From Planctomycetota bacterium (GTDB taxonomy: Bacteria > Planctomycetota > Phycisphaerae > WQYP01): a DNA stretch of 13,230 bases. The notes under the pieces were generated by a model that was not told the origin of the DNA, searched no databases, and saw nothing but the letters and a program-made list of their open reading frames with translations. Positions within the stretch are counted from its first letter, which is position 1. Every line of letters begins with the position of its first letter. This document shows positions 1-7,154 of this stretch, in pieces. Location: positions 1-13,230 of the forward strand of contig JAKAZF010000022.1 of the NCBI GenBank assembly GCA_021826605.1. The letters run 5' to 3'. The position numbers and the translations under genes were made by a program.

Positions 1-310
1 AATATCCCCCGTCCCACACGCCATTTACCAAGCTGTCACCACACCCCGCTGCTCCGGCGTTGTACCCGGAGTAAATCATAGGTAGGGACGCCGCGTCCTG
101 TCCCCCATACTGATCTAGGATTTGACATGTTGATGTCGAGATAGAAGGACATTGGTTATTAGCGCTGTAGCACGCGGGACTAGGGATTTCCCCGCGCACC
201 ACCACGATTCCTCCGATCCCTACCGCTAGCATTGTGGCGAGGCCCTTAGCCGCATTCAGCACGGCTCTTCTACCCGTCATGTTGATTCGACTACCAATTG
301 TCTTGAACAT
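1..310 (-). CDS. Partial exported cysteine-containing protein, unrecognised (3' end beyond window)
   Basis: An open frame of 103 codons runs from an ATG at 310 to the left edge of the window, so the C-terminus is missing. The start is well supported: AAGGAG lies 6 nt upstream of the ATG (322-317). The N-terminus is basic (K3, R8, R14, R15) and is followed by a hydrophobic stretch at about residues 18-38 (AVLNAAKGLATMLAVGIGGI), which looks like a signal peptide or membrane anchor. The pair R14-R15 followed by A-V-L is a weak Tat-like motif. After it the chain is polar, with Cys at 47, 54, 62 and 90, suggesting disulfides outside the cytoplasm. Three of six leucine codons are CTA, which looks unusual beside the neighbouring genes. 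It follows the 257-aa gene by 66 nt and is probably cotranscribed with it. I do not recognise the family and assign no function. Confidence 0.7.
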   Translation of the reverse strand, partial: MFKTIGSRINMTGRRAVLNAAKGLATMLAVGIGGIVVVRGEIPSPACYSANNQCPSISTSTCQILDQYGGQDAASLPMIYSGYNAGAAGCGDSLVNGVWDGGY

Positions 311-343
311 GGGGATACTCCTTGATAGAAACCAACTATTTCA

Positions 344-368
344 CGGATTTCAGAGCATCCGAAATCCG
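344..368 (-). other. Intergenic hairpin (8-bp perfect stem, 9-nt loop)
   Basis: The arms CGGATTTC (344-351) and GAAATCCG (361-368) are perfect reverse complements around a 9-nt loop. The element lies between the stop of the 257-aa gene and the Shine-Dalgarno of the partial exported-protein gene. No T-run follows on either strand, so it is not a classic intrinsic terminator. It could be a processing or mRNA-stability element between two cotranscribed genes. Confidence 0.5.
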
Positions 369-376
369 AAATGATC

Positions 377-1150
377 TCAATTCGCCGCCATCTTGCGGCG
401 CGAACCTTTTAGCCCTTTTACAAAGTTCCGAATAGTGACGGCTTCCAAACCACGGTAATAAAAATGCATGCGGCCCCACCTCAATCCCTTTTCAATTGCC
501 CGCGAGGTCAGTATTCCGCGCGACCTCTCGGCTGCCTCCCAGCGGCGAAACAGGTCCAAGTGGAAATAGGATTTTTCGGCTATTTGCGCCGCTTCGGAAT
601 ATTTTGGTATGGAGCCGCAGCGCGCCATGCACCAACGCAGAATCGAGAGATAGGCGAACCGCTGATTGGCCGCCCATACGGCGGGGTCGCGGTGCTCCAG
701 CAAATTCATAACATGCAATATTCGCCGGGTGAGGGCAAGCCCAACGCCCCCTGTCTTCCCACCGGGCGGATCATCGAACAATTTTCCGGTTGCGCATGCG
801 GCAACCAATTGGTTCCGAAATTCACGCCGCTGCGTCTCTCGCTCCTGCCAAGCCCGGTGGCCGAAGTAATAGGGTGCCGGGTGTTGCGAAAGCGGGTCCA
901 ACATCGCCGCCTGGAGGATTGTATTAATGGAGTAATTTTCCGCCACGCGAATAGCCAGTTTCATCGGCCCACGCACCAGGAACCGTTTCCAGTCCCCGCC
1001 CCAGAAATTGACCACCCGGCTTTGGGCCGTTCCATGCATTCTCGCCAGCGACGCGGTGTCGAGTGAGAAGACCGTGCCAGAATGGTGGGATGCGGCCAAA
1101 GGAAGCATCGACACGACGTAGTCGCGATCGCGATTCTTCCAACATACCAT
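377..1150 (-). CDS. Unrecognised basic protein, 257 aa
   Basis: The ATG at 1150 is preferred because AAGGA stands 7 nt before it. An upstream in-frame TTG at 1195 would add 15 residues but sits inside the palindrome at 1167-1197 and lacks a ribosome binding site. The 257-residue product has no signal peptide or membrane segment and is rich in Arg, Trp and Tyr. It has a Trp-rich patch near residues 50-57 (FWGGDWKRF), a charged stretch at about 99-113 (RAWQERETQRREFR), a helix-like Trp/Arg segment at about 159-176, and a strongly basic C-terminus (KGLKGSRRK, 245-253). These features could fit nucleic-acid binding, but no known motif is visible and I do not name a function. It has its own sigma-70-like promoter and a 133-nt gap separates it from the XylR-like gene, so it is probably not part of the sugar operon. 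The downstream partial exported-protein gene is likely cotranscribed. Confidence 0.75.
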   Translation of the reverse strand: MVCWKNRDRDYVVSMLPLAASHHSGTVFSLDTASLARMHGTAQSRVVNFWGGDWKRFLVRGPMKLAIRVAENYSINTILQAAMLDPLSQHPAPYYFGHRAWQERETQRREFRNQLVAACATGKLFDDPPGGKTGGVGLALTRRILHVMNLLEHRDPAVWAANQRFAYLSILRWCMARCGSIPKYSEAAQIAEKSYFHLDLFRRWEAAERSRGILTSRAIEKGLRWGRMHFYYRGLEAVTIRNFVKGLKGSRRKMAAN

Positions 1151-1166
1151 ATTAAAATCCTTGCGC

Positions 1167-1197
1167 CTTTGGATCGAATAATGATAATTATCCAAAG
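1167..1197 (-). repeat. 31-bp palindrome at the start of the 257-aa gene transcript
   Basis: The arms CTTTGGAT (1167-1174 and, as the complement, 1190-1197) are perfect over 8 bp around a 15-nt AT-rich centre. The centre region also contains the 10-bp palindrome GATAATTATC at 1183-1192. The element begins about 10 nt downstream of the -10 hexamer (1207-1212) and ends before the ribosome binding site of the ATG at 1150. The placement suits either a repressor operator covering the start of transcription or a stem-loop at the 5' end of the mRNA. Confidence 0.6.
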
Positions 1198-1206
1198 ATG
1201 AATAAT

Positions 1207-1235
1207 TTTATAAACCATGTCCGGTAAAAAGTCAA
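1207..1235 (-). promoter_or_regulatory. Sigma-70-like promoter for the 257-aa gene
   Basis: On the minus strand TTGACT (1235-1230) is followed after 17 nt by TATAAA (1212-1207). Each hexamer matches its consensus at 5 of 6 positions and the spacing is ideal. Transcription would start near 1200, giving a leader of about 50 nt to the ATG at 1150. This is the best consensus promoter in the window and suggests expression independent of the upstream sugar genes. Confidence 0.65.
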
Positions 1236-1254
1236 GGCTCGCGGATTTGTTACA

Positions 1255-1274
1255 GCGACCGTTTTGCCGGTCGC
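1255..1274 (-). terminator. Hairpin just after the XylR-like gene, possible terminator
   Basis: GCGACCG (1255-1261) and CGGTCGC (1268-1274) form a perfect 7-bp GC-rich stem with a 6-nt loop. It starts 9 nt past the stop codon of the regulator gene, reading along the minus strand. The following bases (TGTAACAAATC) are not a clear U-tract, so this may be a weak or factor-assisted terminator. It fits an end to the sugar transcription unit before the new promoter at 1207-1235. Confidence 0.45.
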
Positions 1275-1283
1275 GGCACGCCG

Positions 1284-2459
1284 TCAGATCGATTGCAGAC
1301 GAAACCGGCCGGGCGTTTGGCCGCGATATCTTTTAAAGAACCGGTTCAGATGCGACTCGGCATCGAAGCCGGTGAGTTCGGCGATGCGCGTCAACGGATA
1401 GCGGGTGTTAAGCAGCAATCGATCGATACGATTGAGCCGCACACGGTTGATTTCCTCATACGGAGAAAATCCGGTTACCGCCATGAATCGCCTCTCGAGT
1501 GTGCAGCGGGACACCAGCATGTTGGCATCGGCCAGATGATCCAGCACACTGTCAACCGTCAGTCCTCTGCCGGTGTACTCCCGGATATATCTCAGGGCTT
1601 TCGCCACCAGCGGGTCGGCTACGGCTATGGTATCCGTAGAGGTGCGCGTGATGACTCCCGCCGGCTGAACCAACTGCGGCCTGGTTGGCACCTTTGTGCC
1701 GCCAATAATGCTGTCAAGCATTTCCGCCGCCTCGAAGCCGATCCGATCAGCTGCCGGATCAACACTGGTCATGGTCGGCACAGCCAACTCGCAGAGCACT
1801 TCGTCATTATCCACGCCGACGAGCACAATTTCCTCCGGAACATGTATCCCGGCCTGCTGACAACCCGCCAGCACAAGTCGGCCGCAGATGTCATTGCACG
1901 CCATGATACCCGCCGGCTTGGGCAGGGCTTTAAGCCACGGCAACAAATTGGCATAATCAATGCTTGACCGCCAGCCCGGTGCGCGCCTCACACCGGCACC
2001 GCGCCGGCTTTGACTGATAAAGACCTGCGGGTTGAACCCTTTCCCGGACAAATACTCCTGAAAGGCTTTGGCGCGGCGTTCCGATGCCTGTTGAGACTCA
2101 AAACCGCAATACGCGAATGTTTCCAGGCCACACTGAAGCAGATGATCCGCGGCGAGCCGCGCAATGGCCTGATGGTCGCTGTGGATATTGGCTATACCCT
2201 TGGGCGGCTCCAGCGATCCCAGATCGACAATTGGCACCCGCAGGCGCCGCAGTGACGCAAACTGACGGGGGTTGCGAATCCGGCATACGACCCCTTGAAA
2301 TTTTCCGCGAAAAAGCCAGCGTGGCAGATTTTCTTCCTCCATCCAGGGTTCATATTCAACAGTCCAGTTGGGGTGGGTATGCGCAAATCGTGATATTCCG
2401 CGCAGCAGACCGCTTCCATAGCTTCCGATTGCATCGATGACCAAGGCTATATTTATCAT
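1284..2459 (-). CDS. XylR-like transcriptional regulator (sugar-binding domain plus AraC-type HTH)
   Basis: The 391-residue cytoplasmic protein matches the two-part architecture and length of E. coli XylR (392 aa). A LacI/periplasmic-binding-like sensor occupies about residues 1-275, including the ACNDICGR segment (187-194) and VGVDNDE (214-220), where E. coli XylR has IGIDNEE. The AraC-type DNA-binding domain covers about 282-391: DPLVAKALRYIREY opens it, CTLERRF (319-325) falls in the first helix-turn-helix, and TRIAELTGFDAESHLNRFFK (357-376) is the second helix-turn-helix signature. Family members bind a sugar, typically xylose, and activate transport and catabolic genes from directly repeated sites. 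The ATG at 2459 has only a weak ribosome binding site, but it begins directly before the first beta strand of the sensor. The gene follows the transporter by 284 nt. It is the best candidate to bind the tandem repeats at 8367-8401 and 10562-10595. The inducer is not determined, so no symbol is assigned. Confidence 0.9.
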   Translation of the reverse strand: MINIALVIDAIGSYGSGLLRGISRFAHTHPNWTVEYEPWMEEENLPRWLFRGKFQGVVCRIRNPRQFASLRRLRVPIVDLGSLEPPKGIANIHSDHQAIARLAADHLLQCGLETFAYCGFESQQASERRAKAFQEYLSGKGFNPQVFISQSRRGAGVRRAPGWRSSIDYANLLPWLKALPKPAGIMACNDICGRLVLAGCQQAGIHVPEEIVLVGVDNDEVLCELAVPTMTSVDPAADRIGFEAAEMLDSIIGGTKVPTRPQLVQPAGVITRTSTDTIAVADPLVAKALRYIREYTGRGLTVDSVLDHLADANMLVSRCTLERRFMAVTGFSPYEEINRVRLNRIDRLLLNTRYPLTRIAELTGFDAESHLNRFFKRYRGQTPGRFRLQSI

Positions 2460-2680
2460 GCGTTACGCTCTGCAAGGTTCCAGTCTGTTGGTTGCATCAC
2501 CACAGACCTTTTGATTCTACTGATTAGCGGCATCCAAAATATCATTTCCCATGTCCACGCCCCGGCCCGACCGGAGAATCCGCACCTGGAATGTTGAACC
2601 ATCCATGAACGAGCCGTTGGATTCCCGCTGCCGCAGGACCACGGCACATCGCTTTCGATACAGCCTGACTGATATGTGAT

Positions 2681-2709
2681 AGCATAGAACAAGGAGGTTG
2701 ATTTAACAA
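2681..2709 (-). promoter_or_regulatory. Candidate promoter in the 284-nt gap before the XylR-like gene
   Basis: TTGTTA (2709-2704) and TATGCT (2686-2681) on the minus strand are separated by 17 nt, each matching the consensus at 4 of 6 positions. Transcription would begin near 2674, leaving a leader of about 215 nt. The rest of the gap (2460-2743) shows no convincing coding frame, no copy of the TGATrmAAAnTGG box and no strong terminator. The regulator may also be reached by read-through from the transporter gene. Confidence 0.3.
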
Positions 2710-2743
2710 ATATCCGATTGCGTATAAATATCTCACCTCACGA

Positions 2744-4267
2744 TCAGGTACTGTCGGGGCCGCGGAACAGCTTTGGTTCGCGACGGTTGCGCCAGTATGA
2801 TTCGATTTCCTCAAGAGTTCGGCCCTTGGTCTCGGGCAGAACGAGAATTGTAAAGAGGAAGGTTATCAGCGAACAGAGGGCATAGATCAAGTACGTCGCC
2901 GATATACCGATATCTGATTTAAGCATCGGAAAAGTCTGTGCCACCACAAATGTGGCCAGCCACAGCGCCACCACACACACGGACGCCGCCCGGCCTCGAA
3001 TGCGCGCGGGGAAGATTTCCGAGATGATAATCCAGACCAGCGGCCCCATTGCCATGGTAAAGGCAACGCAGAATATCAAAATGCAGCCCAGAAGAATCCA
3101 CACCTGGGCGTGGCTGAAGTGAATGGTGCTGACATGCGTTATTCGTCCCTGAAAGACTTTGGTTGTCACCACCCGATCAGCCACGGCAAATATTGTCGCC
3201 ACCGATACCAGCGCCACAACCTGGGTCGCTGTCCCGATTGCCAGCAGCATTTTTCTCCCCGCCTTATCGACCAGTGAAAAGGCGATAAAAATCGCCGGCA
3301 GTTTGGCGGTTCCCATTATCGCGGTGTAGCCGAAGGCGTGGCCGGCCGTGACGCCCGCGGCCTCAAATATCCGGGGGGCATAGTAGATAATGGAATTAAT
3401 GCCGCTGAACTGCTGGAATACAGCCAGAAATAATCCGATGATTAACGGCAGCCGGTAACGGGGAGTAAAAAGCTCGGAAAATCTGCCTTCCTCCCGCGCC
3501 GCGGTCTCTTTGACGATTTTAATCTCCCGATCCGCACCCGCGGAGCCGATGAAGCGTTTTAAAATATTCCGTCCATCCTCTTCGCGATCATTAATGATCA
3601 GCCATCGCGGGCTTTCCGGAACCGAGGATATCATCAGCAGAAAAATAATGGCCGGCAATGTTTCCGACCCCAGCATCCATCGCCAGCCCATGGTCTGGTT
3701 CCAGTTCATACCGCCTGCCGCAGCCTTGTGGAGATGACTCCCGGCACTGACGATCAGGAAATTGACCCAATAGACTCCGGCAATTCCAATGACAATGCCG
3801 AGTTGAAACAGTGAACCCAGTCGGCCACGATGCCGTTCGGGCGCTATTTCCGCAATATAGACCGGAGCGATCATCGAAGAAGCCCCGATAGCCAGACCGC
3901 CTGTCATCCGGGCCAGAATCAGCTCCGTGAAGGACTGCGGTATCGCCGAGAGCACCCCCGATGCCGCAAAGAGCACCGCACAGACGATGAGCATTTTTTT
4001 GCGGCCAAATCGATCGGCCAGCGTCCCGGACAGCATCGCCCCGGGCACACATCCGAGTTCCAGGCTGGCAATCGCAAAACCCAGCTGCGCATCGCTTAAA
4101 TGGAAATAGGACTGCAGATATCCCTGAATACCGGAAGCCACGCCGGTATCATAGCCGAACAGCAGGCCCGCCAGCGCCGCCGCGCAGACCGCAAAAACAA
4201 TTGCGCCGATTCCCGGAATGCCGCTTTCCGATGATAACGCAACGGACTGGTGTGGCATAATGGACAT
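2744..4267 (-). CDS. XylE-like MFS sugar/H+ symporter
   Basis: The 507-residue product is a 12-helix sugar porter of the major facilitator superfamily. Family signatures in order: GYDTGVASG (38-46), DRFGRKK (85-91), AEIAPERHRGR (139-149), PESPRWL (217-223), QQFSGINSIIYYAP (285-298), DKAGRK (334-339), GPLVWIIISEIFP (408-420) and PETKGRTLEEIE (478-489). D40 aligns with the Asp of E. coli XylE required for proton coupling, so active symport is expected. Sugar-contact residues Q155, Q285, Q286, N291, Y295 and W412 are kept. Positions equivalent to XylE Q175, N325 and Q415 appear to be I162, K322 and L435, so the substrate may be another monosaccharide. The ATG at 4267 has GGAAGAG about 10 nt upstream, and a second ATG lies three codons on. 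The gene is 55 nt after the GH3 gene and probably cotranscribed, importing the sugar GH3 releases. Confidence 0.9.
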   Translation of the reverse strand: MSIMPHQSVALSSESGIPGIGAIVFAVCAAALAGLLFGYDTGVASGIQGYLQSYFHLSDAQLGFAIASLELGCVPGAMLSGTLADRFGRKKMLIVCAVLFAASGVLSAIPQSFTELILARMTGGLAIGASSMIAPVYIAEIAPERHRGRLGSLFQLGIVIGIAGVYWVNFLIVSAGSHLHKAAAGGMNWNQTMGWRWMLGSETLPAIIFLLMISSVPESPRWLIINDREEDGRNILKRFIGSAGADREIKIVKETAAREEGRFSELFTPRYRLPLIIGLFLAVFQQFSGINSIIYYAPRIFEAAGVTAGHAFGYTAIMGTAKLPAIFIAFSLVDKAGRKMLLAIGTATQVVALVSVATIFAVADRVVTTKVFQGRITHVSTIHFSHAQVWILLGCILIFCVAFTMAMGPLVWIIISEIFPARIRGRAASVCVVALWLATFVVAQTFPMLKSDIGISATYLIYALCSLITFLFTILVLPETKGRTLEEIESYWRNRREPKLFRGPDST

Positions 4268-4322
4268 ACAACATCATCTCTTCCGCGATAAGCTCGCGGC
4301 AAATATTCAACCACAGTCCCGA

Positions 4323-7064
4323 TTACGACACAGAACAGGCCGTTGTGCGCAGTGTCTCCGGACCACCCAGGGCGGAGGATTGATAAGCTTGCAATTCGAC
4401 CTCACCGCGCAGGTGAATATCCGCGGAGGAACTGCCGATCATTAACTTCAATGTTCCGGGCTGCAGAACAAACTTCCGGCTGCCTTCATGCCAATACCAC
4501 AACGCTTGCGTATTATACGGCAAATCGAAGGTAATTTCGCGCGATTCGCCGGGCTTGAGTTCCACACGTTTGAAGCCCACCAATTCTTTGATGGGGCGCT
4601 TCACCGGCGACTTGGGTACCGCTACATACAATTGCGCCACTTCAGCCCCGGCCAGTGAACCGGTATTGGTGACTTTACAGGATACCTTGACGCTGTGGCC
4701 GGATGACAGTTCAGTTGATCCGAGGCGCAGATTACTGAACGCAAAGGTGGTGTAACTTAAGCCGTGGCCGAACGGATACAAAGCTTCCCCTTCGAAATAC
4801 ATGTACGTGCGTCCCTTGCGGATGTCATAATTATGAAACGCAGGTAACTGATCCACGGATTTATACCACGTACAGCAGGTTTTTCCGCCGGGGTTATAGT
4901 TCCCAAACAGCACATCCGCAATTGCCGTTCCCTGCGCCTGCCCGGCAAACACCGCTGCCACAATCGCGGGGAGGTTGTCCTGTTCCCAATTCACCGCGAC
5001 CGTATTATTGGTGTTAAGCACCAGTACGGTTTTGGGGTTGGCCTGATAACAGGCTTTGATGAGCTCATGCTGCACGCCGGGAAGTTGGATGTCTTTGCGA
5101 TCATGCCCCTCACGGTCCACGCTCTGATCGACACCGCAAACCATAATGACCACATCCGCCCGCCGTGCCGCCTCTACGGCTTCGGCAAACAATTGCTCAT
5201 CCTTCGGCCCCATCACACTGCATCCAGGGTAATATGCTATTGTGGGATGGCCCGGACGGGGTTGCCGAACCGTTAGCGCGTGCAGCGGTTGCAGTTGGAA
5301 CCACTGCACATTGCACAAACCTCTGCCGGGGCCTGCACTTTTACCGCTGAATTTCAGAAAAACATTGTGCTTTCCGACTATTCCGCTGATCGGAGCCGAT
5401 ACCGTGCTCCATCTCTGCCAACTGCCGGTGTTCGGCACATGCAGCACGGCAATTTGCGGACCATCGAGGCTGTCAATGCAAACGCTTACAATCGCTCTGG
5501 CTCCAATACCGGCCATACGGATGGCGATACGATTCTTGCCGGTGAAATCCTGCGGATGATATTCCACCCAGGAACCGTCATGAATCCCCCAGATATTCCT
5601 TCCGCCTTCGCTGGATGGCTGGGTTTTAATGCCGACCTCAACGCTTTTAAGCTCATCCGGCCTGACCTGTCCATGGTGTTCGTCCACGGTAATTCCCAAT
5701 GCCGCCGCAATACCCATATACGGTGACATGCGCACCGCCGGACGACCGCTGTAACCACCGAGATGGAATCCAGCGGTCGGGCCGATTACCACGACATTTG
5801 ACAGTTTGGATTTGTCCAGTGGCAAAAACTGATGCTGATTTTTCAACAGAACTATGGACTGCCGCGCGGCGTCCAGCGCCAGAGCGCGGTGGGCCGGAGA
5901 ATCCACGACGTCAAAATCGATACGATTGAACGGAACACTTTCCGGCGGATCCATTTCACCCAGGAGAATACGGACCGTCAGCAGGCGCGTAATCGCCAAG
6001 TCCAGATCCGCAACGCTCAGGAGGTTCAGAGCCACCGCTTTGGGCAAGCTGCTGGTCAAGTCGTGTTGGCGGCCCGTGTAGCGGATCAGGTCGCAACCGG
6101 CCTGAATTCCCAATGCCGCAGCCTGATGGCGGGTTGGAACATAATGGTGCGGATTATAAATATCATAGACCGCCGGGTTATCCGAGGTAACATATCCGCG
6201 AAAGCCCCACCGCTTCCGCAATAGATCAGTCAGCAGGAAGCGGTCGCCGCAACACGGGACGCCATTGATGGCGTTATAAGCCCCCATGAACGTAAAAACA
6301 TCACCTTCCAATACACATGCCTGATAAGCGCGGGTGTAATATTCCCAGAAACTCCGTGGATCCACGGTGGCTGAAACATACTGCCGATCATCATCGGTGT
6401 TGTTGCAGATAAAATGCTTGGCGCAGGCTGTCGCCTTGAGATAATTCGGGTCATCGCCCTGCATGCCGCGCACAACCTCCACTGCCCATGTTCCGGCCAG
6501 ACAGGGGTCTTCTCCCGGAGCTTCTTCGCAGCGCCCCCAACGGGGATCACGGTGCAGATTCAGCGTTTGCGGGGAGTAAAAACAAAGCCCCCACTTTTCC
6601 TTTTTATGGTAGGCCCGAGCCTCATCGGATACCGCCGTATAGACACGTCGCGCCAAATCGGGATTCCAGGAACAGGCCATCGCCAGCGGCTGCGGAAACG
6701 ATGTGGCCACAAATGGATCAACCAGCCCATGCAGCCCTTCATCGGAGGCATAGTTATATGGCGGCAAGCCAATGCGCGCAATGGCCGGAACGCCGTTGTG
6801 ACCGTTGCATGGCCCCTGGCTGCCGGGGTTATTGACCTGCAGGAACTTCTCCGCCAATGTCATGCGCGCCACATACGCCGCCGCACGTTTCCAGGCCCGA
6901 CTGTATGCCACATCAGAAATGCCGACTCGCCCCGGCGCCGCCCCCGGTGGAGATGCTTCCGTTTTGCCAATCGACGGACCATCACCCAACCCAACCGCCA
7001 CTCCCGCAGCTAAAACACCTCCGACAAACGCCCGTCTTCCGCAAACCAGATTGTCATCACCCAT
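4323..7064 (-). CDS. Tat-exported GH3 beta-glycosidase (beta-xylosidase-like) with inserted CBM6-like module
   Basis: The ATG at 7064 is chosen because GAGGA lies 8 nt upstream; a GTG at 7085 lacks a ribosome binding site. The product has 913 residues. A twin-arginine signal (GRRAFVGG, R10-R11, then a hydrophobic run) indicates folded export. The GH3 N-terminal barrel covers about 55-365, with DPRWGR (173-178), KH (216-217) and YVTSDNPAVYDIY (291-303), where D295 is the expected nucleophile. The GH3 C-terminal alpha/beta domain starts near 404 and resumes after the insert; REGHDR contains E652, the likely acid/base. Residues about 473-592 resemble a CBM6 (DGSWVEY, W499; TGSWQRW, W549 and W552; VQWF, W588). 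A fibronectin-III-like domain ends the protein (about 790-885). The RDPRWGR...PGEDP and SDxxAVxDIY contexts favour the beta-xylosidase branch, but beta-glucosidase is not excluded. It is expected to split beta-linked oligosaccharides outside the cytoplasmic membrane and supply the XylE-like transporter encoded next. Confidence 0.9.
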   Translation of the reverse strand: MGDDNLVCGRRAFVGGVLAAGVAVGLGDGPSIGKTEASPPGAAPGRVGISDVAYSRAWKRAAAYVARMTLAEKFLQVNNPGSQGPCNGHNGVPAIARIGLPPYNYASDEGLHGLVDPFVATSFPQPLAMACSWNPDLARRVYTAVSDEARAYHKKEKWGLCFYSPQTLNLHRDPRWGRCEEAPGEDPCLAGTWAVEVVRGMQGDDPNYLKATACAKHFICNNTDDDRQYVSATVDPRSFWEYYTRAYQACVLEGDVFTFMGAYNAINGVPCCGDRFLLTDLLRKRWGFRGYVTSDNPAVYDIYNPHHYVPTRHQAAALGIQAGCDLIRYTGRQHDLTSSLPKAVALNLLSVADLDLAITRLLTVRILLGEMDPPESVPFNRIDFDVVDSPAHRALALDAARQSIVLLKNQHQFLPLDKSKLSNVVVIGPTAGFHLGGYSGRPAVRMSPYMGIAAALGITVDEHHGQVRPDELKSVEVGIKTQPSSEGGRNIWGIHDGSWVEYHPQDFTGKNRIAIRMAGIGARAIVSVCIDSLDGPQIAVLHVPNTGSWQRWSTVSAPISGIVGKHNVFLKFSGKSAGPGRGLCNVQWFQLQPLHALTVRQPRPGHPTIAYYPGCSVMGPKDEQLFAEAVEAARRADVVIMVCGVDQSVDREGHDRKDIQLPGVQHELIKACYQANPKTVLVLNTNNTVAVNWEQDNLPAIVAAVFAGQAQGTAIADVLFGNYNPGGKTCCTWYKSVDQLPAFHNYDIRKGRTYMYFEGEALYPFGHGLSYTTFAFSNLRLGSTELSSGHSVKVSCKVTNTGSLAGAEVAQLYVAVPKSPVKRPIKELVGFKRVELKPGESREITFDLPYNTQALWYWHEGSRKFVLQPGTLKLMIGSSSADIHLRGEVELQAYQSSALGGPETLRTTACSVS

Positions 7065-7154
7065 TCCAATTTTCCTCATCAGCACATTGTATCGAAAAGC
7101 ACATTATGAAAGCGGCCGTTGGATGCCATCAGTTCGCAATCATTGTCTTCGCAG

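Noticed and set aside
464..1066. Plus-strand open frame of 200 codons opposite the 257-aa gene
   Set aside because: The minus-strand frame has a promoter and ribosome binding site. The plus-strand frame has neither, and its composition is that of a shadow.
1177..1195. Fur-box-like sequence
   Set aside because: Only 13 of 19 positions match the classical consensus and just one half is good. The larger symmetric element is the CTTTGGAT palindrome.
2691..2700. AAGGAGGTTG on the plus strand, resembling a ribosome binding site
   Set aside because: The frame that could follow (TTG) stops after two codons, and every gene here is on the other strand.
7065..7085. GTG start giving a GH3 protein seven residues longer
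   Set aside because: No Shine-Dalgarno precedes it, while the ATG at 7064 has GAGGA at a good distance and still keeps the whole Tat signal.
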